A stretch of DNA of 64,000 nt, taken from an uncultured Roseobacter sp. Its GTDB lineage: Bacteria > Pseudomonadota > Alphaproteobacteria > Rhodobacterales > Rhodobacteraceae. The stretch is from positions 372,001 to 436,000 of the forward strand of contig NZ_CANMNK010000003.1 of the NCBI RefSeq assembly GCF_947499265.1, written 5' to 3'. Shown here one piece after another: positions 57,964 through 64,000 of the stretch. Each line of letters starts with the position of its first letter. Position 1 is the stretch's first letter. A program made the translations under genes and the position numbers. The notes beneath the pieces were generated by a model. That model was not told the DNA's origin and ran no database searches. It saw only the letters and a list, made by a program, of their open reading frames with translations.

Positions 57964-59637
57964 TCAGCCCCCTGCCGTGTAGCGTTGGTTGATCGTCCAG
58001 TAGCCGTAGTCCTCACCCATGTTGAGCAGCTTCCCCACGGTAACAGCATGAAAATCGTCGAATTGCAGGGCGGCCTGCCCCAGCATGAAATAGGCCACCA
58101 GGATGACCGGCAACGTCGCCCACCTGCGCCAGATCGAAGAGCGCGCCACGGACCGCTCCGCCGCCATCAGCGCATCAAAATCCTGCTGGGAAATGACATC
58201 CGGCAGGGTCTTGTATTTCTTCGGCCTTGCCTGTGACGCTTCCTTTTTGGCCGCGGGCCGTGGCGTCGAAATCTCTTCCTTGAAGATCCGGCTTTTGGTG
58301 GTGACCACCGCCGCTGGCGTGACGGAAACCTTTGAACGGGTTTGTTTTTCCCCGTTCGGTGCCGAAACTGAGTTCACCGGATCGGCGGCTGTCGCTTTAT
58401 CCGAAACGCGGTCGATCATCTTGCGGTCCGCAGAGGACATATCCTGAGCTGATGCTTCTGGGCCACCGGTATCGCCCTGCTCTTCCGGCGTCTCGCTATC
58501 GTAGAGATCCCTGAAAAATGCCGCGTCGTATTTCGGATCGACCGGCTTTGTATCCCAGGGCTCCGGTATCTCGGCTTCGGGTTCAACCTCCGGCACAGGC
58601 GCGACCTCAACCGGCGCGGCGTCCTCTTTGTCGTCTTGAACAGACTGGATCAGATTGCTGATGGTCAGGTTGATCGTCTGATCATCGCGCGCCTGCGCCC
58701 GCGCAATTTCCGCACGCCTCGTGGGATCGATCATCAACGCCCATTCTTCGGCGGATTGAATCCGATCTGCGGGCACGATGTTCATGGCCTTGTCGATGGC
58801 AGCCAGAAAATCATCGTCATAGGCCGGGAAGCGCCCGCGCAGCGGCTCGTAGAGATCCGGCTGGTGCGATGCCAGTGCAGCAAGCCGCGCCTGGCTGTTG
58901 GGCGGCGCTTCGCCAGAAATCAGATGGGTCAGGGTCGCCGCAAGCGCATAAAGGTCACTGCAGGGGTATTGCTGACTGCCGGCCACATAGAATTCCTGCG
59001 GGGAATAGCCGTCCTTCACCACCAGGACCGCAGAGAGAACGCGGCTCTTGCGGCTGGCCTCTTCCCGTGCCGCACCGAAATCGATCAGCACCGGACGCCC
59101 CGATTTGTCGACCAGGATGTTGTCTGGCGAGATGTCGCGGTGCAGCAGGTCCTGACTGTGCACATGCGCGATGGCATCAAGCAGCGACACGGTCAGCGAC
59201 TGCACCTGCGCTGCGGACATCGCGGGCGCACCACTTTCGATGATCTCCAACAGGTCTTTGCCGTCCACCAGGTCGAGCGCCATATAGGCGGTCTCATTAT
59301 ACTCAAACACCTGATGCACGCCCACCACGCTGGAGTGATCCAGACGTGACAGCGCATGCGCCTCACGGATGAAAAGCGCCACAATCGAGCGGAAATCATC
59401 GACGTAGTTTTTGGTTCTGGCGCGCACCGTTTTCTTCACCCGGCTGCAGAATGCCTCGGGAAAGCATTCCTTGATCACCACGGTGCGGTTGAGGCTGTCC
59501 TTGGCCAGATAGGTGATGCCAAAACCGCCGCTGCTGAGATAGCGCACGATCTCATATTGCCCGCTCAGCAGTTTGCTGCCGGGGGCCAGCGCCTCGCTGT
59601 TGGCCTCGTCGTGTAGTGTTTCGTCCTGGGTGCTCAT
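57964..59637 (-). CDS. Membrane-anchored Ser/Thr protein kinase (Hanks type)
   Basis: A 557-aa kinase: glycine loop SSGGFG (35-40), catalytic Lys56 in VVIKE, HRDIS with Asn173 (166-173), DFG (186-188) and a SPQE segment (212-215). After the kinase domain (to about 305) a variable Pro/Glu-rich linker runs to about 500, then one membrane span (508-524) and a short C-terminal tail of about 33 residues, probably periplasmic. It is the first gene of the operon, 92 bases before the FHA gene, and probably phosphorylates FHA and/or the GTPases. Confidence 0.9.
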   Translation of the reverse strand: MSTQDETLHDEANSEALAPGSKLLSGQYEIVRYLSSGGFGITYLAKDSLNRTVVIKECFPEAFCSRVKKTVRARTKNYVDDFRSIVALFIREAHALSRLDHSSVVGVHQVFEYNETAYMALDLVDGKDLLEIIESGAPAMSAAQVQSLTVSLLDAIAHVHSQDLLHRDISPDNILVDKSGRPVLIDFGAAREEASRKSRVLSAVLVVKDGYSPQEFYVAGSQQYPCSDLYALAATLTHLISGEAPPNSQARLAALASHQPDLYEPLRGRFPAYDDDFLAAIDKAMNIVPADRIQSAEEWALMIDPTRRAEIARAQARDDQTINLTISNLIQSVQDDKEDAAPVEVAPVPEVEPEAEIPEPWDTKPVDPKYDAAFFRDLYDSETPEEQGDTGGPEASAQDMSSADRKMIDRVSDKATAADPVNSVSAPNGEKQTRSKVSVTPAAVVTTKSRIFKEEISTPRPAAKKEASQARPKKYKTLPDVISQQDFDALMAAERSVARSSIWRRWATLPVILVAYFMLGQAALQFDDFHAVTVGKLLNMGEDYGYWTINQRYTAGG

Positions 59638-59823
59638 CTTGCTTTCAGTCTTTCGCCTCTCGCCATCGGCCCATCGCTCCTCTGGTGAGGTGCAAAGGGA
59701 GTAAGCGTCACGTCAAAAAGGCCGAAATGCTGTGTTCAAAACATGGCCGACACGAGGAACGGGCGTGCCATGAAACGACAAGTTTATGCGAATTTATGAA
59801 GCCTTAATGGGCATTCAGACCAG

Positions 59824-59863
59824 AAAAATACCCGACCGCAATGGCTGCGACCGGGTGGTTTTT
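59824..59863 (-). terminator. Bidirectional intrinsic terminator after bhcD
   Basis: Arms 59830-59840 and 59846-59856 form an 11-base stem with a five-base loop; on the plus strand it has two A-C mismatches, which become G-T wobble pairs on the minus strand. The minus strand continues ATTTTTC and the plus strand GGTTTTTT. It ends bhcABCD 24 bases after the bhcD stop and separates that operon from the kinase operon. The remaining 190 bases up to the kinase start presumably hold its promoter, which I could not identify. Confidence 0.8.
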
Positions 59864-59886
59864 TCTTGCAAGGTCAATGATCTAAG

Positions 59887-60864
59887 TCAGAGCGCGACCC
59901 GCGTGGCCTTGCCCTGCTTTTCCGCCTGCTCAGCCGCGACCGACGCCACCGCCAGATCCTGCAACCCCACGCCCGTCCCATCAAAGAGCGTGATTTCATC
60001 CGCAGCGCTGCGCCCCGGATGATCGCTATTGATCACAGCGCCAATCGGCGTGATTTCGGTTTTGCCGATGAGGCCCGAGGCAATGGCATGCTGCGCCTCG
60101 CCGATGGTCGTCGATTGCGCAATCTCATCCGCAAAGGCCGTCGCGGTGGTGAAGATCTCGGGATCGATTTCCTGTTTGCCCTTGGTGTCGGTGCCCATAC
60201 AGGCGATATGCGTCCCCGGTTTGATCCAGCCCTTCATCAGCAGCGGTTCAAACGCCGAAGTGATGGTGATGATCACATCCGATTGCGCGCCAAGATCTTC
60301 CTGGGTGACAGCCTCGAACGCCAGCCCAAGCTCCTTGGCCACCGACCCGAGACGCGGCAGCATTTCGGGATGTGGGTTCCAGGCGACAACCTTTTCAAAA
60401 TCGCGTTGCTGTGCCGCGGCGCGCAGCTGGAAGGTCGACTGATGCCCGGCGCCCACCATGCCCAGCACCTTCGCATCCTTGCGCGCCAGATGGGCGATGG
60501 AAACGGAGGAGGACGCCGCCGTACGCACCGCCGTCAGGTAGTTGCCGCCCACCAGCGCCTGCAACATGCCGGTGTCGGGATCAAAGAGGAAAATGGTGGA
60601 TTGGTGGTTGGTCAGCCCCTTGTCCATATTGCCGGGCCAGTAGCCGCCCGATTTGACGCCAAGCGTCTTGCCCGCCTTGTCGAACCCGGATTTGAACCCG
60701 TAAAGCGCGTCGGCATAGCCGATGGCCTCTCGGATCACCGGGAAATTATAGGCATCCCCCTTGGCCATGGCACCAAAGACCGCTTCAACGGCGGTGAATG
60801 CATCGGCGCTGCTCACCACCTCCGCACAGACGTCTTCCCCTACAATCAGCAATCCTTCGGCCAT
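59887..60864 (-). CDS. bhcD: Iminosuccinate reductase (beta-hydroxyaspartate cycle)
   Basis: Reduces iminosuccinate to L-aspartate, regenerating the amino donor for BhcA. The 325-aa protein belongs to the ornithine cyclodeaminase/mu-crystallin family: GVKSGGYWPGN, the Rossmann motif GMVGAGHQSTFQLRA and CMGTDTKGKQEIDP. ATG at 60864 is preceded by AAGGG; a TTG at 60897 in the same frame is less likely. It is the last gene of bhcABCD, 83 bases after bhcC. Assignment over a generic cyclodeaminase rests on the intact operon. Confidence 0.92.
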   Translation of the reverse strand: MAEGLLIVGEDVCAEVVSSADAFTAVEAVFGAMAKGDAYNFPVIREAIGYADALYGFKSGFDKAGKTLGVKSGGYWPGNMDKGLTNHQSTIFLFDPDTGMLQALVGGNYLTAVRTAASSSVSIAHLARKDAKVLGMVGAGHQSTFQLRAAAQQRDFEKVVAWNPHPEMLPRLGSVAKELGLAFEAVTQEDLGAQSDVIITITSAFEPLLMKGWIKPGTHIACMGTDTKGKQEIDPEIFTTATAFADEIAQSTTIGEAQHAIASGLIGKTEITPIGAVINSDHPGRSAADEITLFDGTGVGLQDLAVASVAAEQAEKQGKATRVAL

Positions 60865-60947
60865 GTCTTCACCCTTCAGTCTGTGTTCTACGTGCAAACG
60901 CGCCCGAAGCCGTCGGGCGCGCCCATCTTTTCCGGTGCCGTTTTGGC

Positions 60948-62111
60948 TCAGTAGGCCTTGCCGCGCGCGGACACCGGCCAGAGCGTTTCAACCTTGCCGT
61001 CGCGCACGCCCACGTACCAGTCATGCACGTTGCAGGTCGGGTCGCAGTGGCCCGGCACCAGTTTCAGCTTGTCGTTGACCTTAAGGACCCCATCCGGGTC
61101 GGCCACCACGCCATGCTCGTCGGAGCATTTGACGTATTCGACGTCCGTGCGGCCAAAGATCACCGGCAGACCGCTGTCCACCGATTGCGCCTTGAGGCCC
61201 GCGTCCACGATGGCCTTATCCGCCTTGGCGTGACTCATCACCGAGGTCAGGATGAACAGCGCGTTTTCCCATTCGCCCTGATCAATCCGGTTGCCGTTTT
61301 CATCCAGAATGCGCCCATAATCTGCGTCCATGAAAGCGTAGGAGCCACATTGCAACTCGTTGAACACACCCGAATTGCCCTCAAAGTAATAGGAGCCTGT
61401 ACCGCCGCCACCGACGATATCACATGTCAGACCTTCACCTTTCAGCGCCTCGACCGCCTCCTTCACCATGGCCACCGCCACGTCGATCTTGGCTTTGCGG
61501 TCGGCATAGCTGTCCATGTGCTGCATCGCGCCCTGATAGGCTTGGATGCCCGCAAATTTCAGACCGTCGGCTGCATCGATGGCCTTTGCAATCTCCACCA
61601 CCTCAGGCGTTGTGGTCACACCGCACCGACCCGCACCGCAGTCGATTTCGACAAGACACTCTATTTCGGTCCCATGGCGCATCGCCGCCTCCGACAGGTC
61701 CGCCACATTCTCAATGTCATCCACGCAGCAGATCGTGCGCGCGCCCAGCTTCGGCATCCGCGCCAGGCGATCTATCTTCTCGGGCTGGCGTACCTGATTG
61801 GAAACCAGCACGTCTTTGATACCGCCGCGCGCAAACACCTCTGCCTCTGACACCTTTTGGCAGCAGACACCACAAGAGCCGCCCAGCTTTTCCTGCAACA
61901 GCGCCACATCGACGGATTTGTGCATCTTGCCGTGCACCCGGTGGCGCATGCCGTGCGCCTTCGCCCAGTCGCCCATCTTCTTGATGTTGCGTTCCAGCGC
62001 GTCGAGATCGAGCACGAGACACGGCGTCTGGATCTGCGCCTCGTCCATGCCAATTGCGGCCGGAATGTCGTAGCCCACTTCAAAATCTTCGAATTTGACC
62101 TGCTTGTTCAT
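60948..62111 (-). CDS. bhcC: Beta-hydroxyaspartate aldolase
   Basis: PLP enzyme that condenses glycine and glyoxylate to erythro-beta-hydroxyaspartate. The 387-aa fold-III protein resembles D-threonine aldolase: TPCLVLDLDALERN, then VHGKMHKS at 59-66 with the probable Schiff-base Lys62, and a C-terminal metal-site region with EHGVV and PGHCDPTCN. The start ATG at 62111 is 12 bases after the bhcB stop. Confidence 0.93.
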   Translation of the reverse strand: MNKQVKFEDFEVGYDIPAAIGMDEAQIQTPCLVLDLDALERNIKKMGDWAKAHGMRHRVHGKMHKSVDVALLQEKLGGSCGVCCQKVSEAEVFARGGIKDVLVSNQVRQPEKIDRLARMPKLGARTICCVDDIENVADLSEAAMRHGTEIECLVEIDCGAGRCGVTTTPEVVEIAKAIDAADGLKFAGIQAYQGAMQHMDSYADRKAKIDVAVAMVKEAVEALKGEGLTCDIVGGGGTGSYYFEGNSGVFNELQCGSYAFMDADYGRILDENGNRIDQGEWENALFILTSVMSHAKADKAIVDAGLKAQSVDSGLPVIFGRTDVEYVKCSDEHGVVADPDGVLKVNDKLKLVPGHCDPTCNVHDWYVGVRDGKVETLWPVSARGKAY

Positions 62112-62123
62112 ATCGCGTCCTCC

Positions 62124-63095
62124 TTAGCCCTTCATCCAGGGCAGTTTGTTCAAATCCACATTGCCGCCCGTGATGATCACCCCCACGCGCTTGCCCCGGA
62201 ACACTTCCGGATTGCGCAGGATCGTCGCCATCGGCACGGCGCAGCTTGGTTCCATGACGATCTTCATCCGCTCCCAGGTCAGTTTCATCGCATCGATGAT
62301 CTCCTGTTCGCTGGCCGTCAGCACATCGGTCACGAAGCTGGAAACGAAGTGCCAGGTATTCTCCTTCAGCGGCACCTTGAGGCCGTCCGCGATGGTCACC
62401 GGCGCATCGTCGGCAATGATATGCCCCGCCCGGAAAGAGCGCGCGGCGTCATCCGCCTGATCGGGTTCCGCCGCGTAGATCTCCATCTTCGGTGCCAGGT
62501 TGGAGAGCGTCAGACAGGTGCCCGAGATCATGCCACCACCGCCGATGGGCGCGATCACCGCGTCCATGTTATCAACCTGCTCCAGCAATTCCAGCGAACA
62601 AGTCGCCTGCCCCGCAATCACGCGCGGGTCATTGTAGGGGTGCACAAATTCTGCCCCTGTCGCGTCCTGCACCTCGGCAAACACCGCCTCGCGGCTGGTG
62701 GTCGAAGGCTCACATTCGGTAATAATCCCGCCGTAGCCGCGCACCGCCGCCTTCTTTGTTTCGGGCGCGGTGCGCGGCATAACCACGTGGCACGGGATCC
62801 CGCGCCGACCTGCTGCATAACTGAGCGACAGCGCGTGGTTGCCCGAGGAATGGGTCGCCACGCCTTTCTCGGCCATCGCATCACTAAGGCCAAAGACCGC
62901 GTTCGACGCGCCGCGGACCTTGAAGGCACCAGCTTTTTGAAAGTTCTCGCATTTGAAGAACAGCTCTGCCCCGGTCAGCTCGTTGAAATAGGTCGAGGTC
63001 AGCACCGGCGTGCGGTGGATATAGGGCTTGATCCGCTCATGCGCGGCACGCACGTGATCGATGGTCAGATCTGGTCCGGTCAATGTATCTAGCAT
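62124..63095 (-). CDS. bhcB: Beta-hydroxyaspartate dehydratase
   Basis: PLP fold-II (serine/threonine dehydratase-like) enzyme that removes water from beta-hydroxyaspartate to give iminosuccinate. The 323-aa protein has the PLP lysine block GAFKVRGA (Lys59), SSGNHA (83-88) and the phosphate-binding PIGGGGMISG. It begins nine bases after bhcA. Annotated alone it would be called threonine dehydratase; operon context supports BhcB. Confidence 0.93.
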   Translation of the reverse strand: MLDTLTGPDLTIDHVRAAHERIKPYIHRTPVLTSTYFNELTGAELFFKCENFQKAGAFKVRGASNAVFGLSDAMAEKGVATHSSGNHALSLSYAAGRRGIPCHVVMPRTAPETKKAAVRGYGGIITECEPSTTSREAVFAEVQDATGAEFVHPYNDPRVIAGQATCSLELLEQVDNMDAVIAPIGGGGMISGTCLTLSNLAPKMEIYAAEPDQADDAARSFRAGHIIADDAPVTIADGLKVPLKENTWHFVSSFVTDVLTASEQEIIDAMKLTWERMKIVMEPSCAVPMATILRNPEVFRGKRVGVIITGGNVDLNKLPWMKG

Positions 63096-63104
63096 ACCGC
63101 CCCC

Positions 63105-64000
63105 CTACGCTGCTGTCTTGATCAACGCCGCACGGTGCGCACGGAAATAATCCTGGGCCGCCGCGACACCGCTGCCAAGCTCGATGGGATAGTCCAGATC
63201 AGCCATGGCCATTTCAATCGTTGCCAATCCCGACAACACCATCACATCCGTCAGGCTGCCCAAATGGCCGATGCGGAAGGCTTTGCCGTTCATCTCACCC
63301 AGGCCGATGCCGAAGGACACGCCATAGGCGTTGAACGCCTGATCCGTCAGTGCATTGCTGTCGAACCCTTCGGGCACATAAATCGCGCTGACCGTATCGG
63401 AGTATAGCGCGGGATTTTCCGCGACCAGCTTCAGCCCCCAGGCATCAACCGCACGCCGCACCCCTTCGGCCAGTCTGAAATGGCGCGCATAAACGCTTTC
63501 CAGACCCTCCTCAAAGAGCATCTTCAGGCTTTCGCGCATGCCATAGATCAGCTGCAGGGGCGGTGTATAGGGAAAACCGCCTGACGCATTGGCGCCCATC
63601 ATATCGCGAAAGTCAAAGAAGGTGCGCGGCAGCTTGGCCGCTTCCATGGCGGCCAGCGCTTTGGGGCTGACGCCAAGGATCGCCATGCCCGTCGCCAGCA
63701 TGAAGCCTTTCTGAGAGCCGGAGACCGCGATATCGACACCCCAGTCGTCCATCCGAAATTCCATCGACGCCAGCGAGCTTACGCAGTCCACAAACATCAT
63801 GCCTGGATGGCCGGCCGCATCCATCGCCGCACGTACCGCCGCGATGTCGGATTTCACCCCGGTCGCTGTTTCGTTGTGCGTGACCAAAACGGCCTTGATC
63901 TCATGGCTCTTATCCGCGCTCAGAACCGCCTCGAACCTGTCAGCAGGCGCCCCCGACCCCCATGCACAGTCAATAATGTGAACATCCAGACCATGGCGTT
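63105..64000 (-). CDS. bhcA: Aspartate-glyoxylate aminotransferase, partial (N-terminus outside window)
   Basis: Transfers the amino group of aspartate to glyoxylate, giving glycine and oxaloacetate. The visible 297 residues belong to the class-V aminotransferase family (serine-glyoxylate aminotransferase-like), with LVTHNETATG, FVDCVSSLAS and the PLP lysine in VSGSQKGFM. The frame is open to the window edge without a start, so the beginning lies beyond 64000. It is the first structural gene of bhcABCD; the IclR-type regulator bhcR would be expected just outside. Confidence 0.92.
   Translation of the reverse strand, partial: RHGLDVHIIDCAWGSGAPADRFEAVLSADKSHEIKAVLVTHNETATGVKSDIAAVRAAMDAAGHPGMMFVDCVSSLASMEFRMDDWGVDIAVSGSQKGFMLATGMAILGVSPKALAAMEAAKLPRTFFDFRDMMGANASGGFPYTPPLQLIYGMRESLKMLFEEGLESVYARHFRLAEGVRRAVDAWGLKLVAENPALYSDTVSAIYVPEGFDSNALTDQAFNAYGVSFGIGLGEMNGKAFRIGHLGSLTDVMVLSGLATIEMAMADLDYPIELGSGVAAAQDYFRAHRAALIKTAA

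Noticed and set aside
50350-59637. Type VI secretion threonine-phosphorylation locus
   Set aside because: Kinase, FHA and PP2C are present, but no Tss structural gene, VgrG, Hcp or ClpV homologue is in the window, and the remaining genes are GTPase-related.

Overview
This 64-kb window is GC-rich alphaproteobacterial chromosome, most likely from the Roseobacter group (Rhodobacterales). The basis is gene content: a SmoEFGK polyol transporter with SmoS and MtlK, an FrcBCA-type fructose transporter, a GlpSTPQV glycerol transporter and a beta-hydroxyaspartate cycle operon are all typical of that group. No tRNA, rRNA, insertion sequence, phage gene or CRISPR array was recognised. Almost everything is on the minus strand; only the regulators frcR and glpR are on the plus strand. 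Genes are tightly packed, often with overlapping stop and start codons, and no gene-free stretch exceeds about 300 bases.

Layout (minus-strand operons are read from high to low coordinate). 1-11961: glycogen operon glgP-glgB-glgC-glgA-glgX-malQ-pgm, with pgm cut by the window start. 12053-21319: polyol operon, a HAD phosphatase, a SorC-type regulator, smoEFGK, smoS, mtlK and a fructokinase, which together import mannitol/sorbitol and deliver fructose-6-phosphate. 21399-24921: gap-edd-eda, Entner-Doudoroff enzymes plus GAPDH, behind a perfect LacI-type palindrome. 25147-30180: frcBCA plus a P-loop kinase, with a divergent ROK regulator. 30185-41849: glycerol block, glpD-glpS-glpT-glpP-glpQ, two small proteins, glpV, a terminator, then glpK and an iron-type alcohol dehydrogenase, with divergent glpR.

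41846-50122 is a nine-gene operon of unknown substrate: an NMT1/THI5-like ABC importer, a cytosine-deaminase-like amidohydrolase, an FAD oxidase, two NQO-like flavoproteins, a 2-oxoglutarate/Fe(II) oxygenase and a creatininase-family amidase. It looks like a catabolic route for a small N-heterocycle or amide.

50350-59637 is the most unusual region: a membrane-anchored Ser/Thr kinase, an FHA protein with a long acidic arm, a PP2C phosphatase, a dynamin-like GTPase flanked by two shorter paralogous GTPases, a Roadblock/LC7-like protein and an unrecognised protein. Kinase, FHA and PP2C together resemble the threonine-phosphorylation switch of type VI secretion, but no secretion gene is present. 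I infer a phospho-regulated dynamin/Roadblock membrane-remodelling module.

59887-64000 carries bhcA (partial), bhcB, bhcC and bhcD, the beta-hydroxyaspartate cycle that converts glyoxylate to oxaloacetate, ending at a strong terminator. Overall the window encodes storage and uptake of hexoses, polyols, glycerol and C2 carbon, plus two systems whose function the sequence does not settle.
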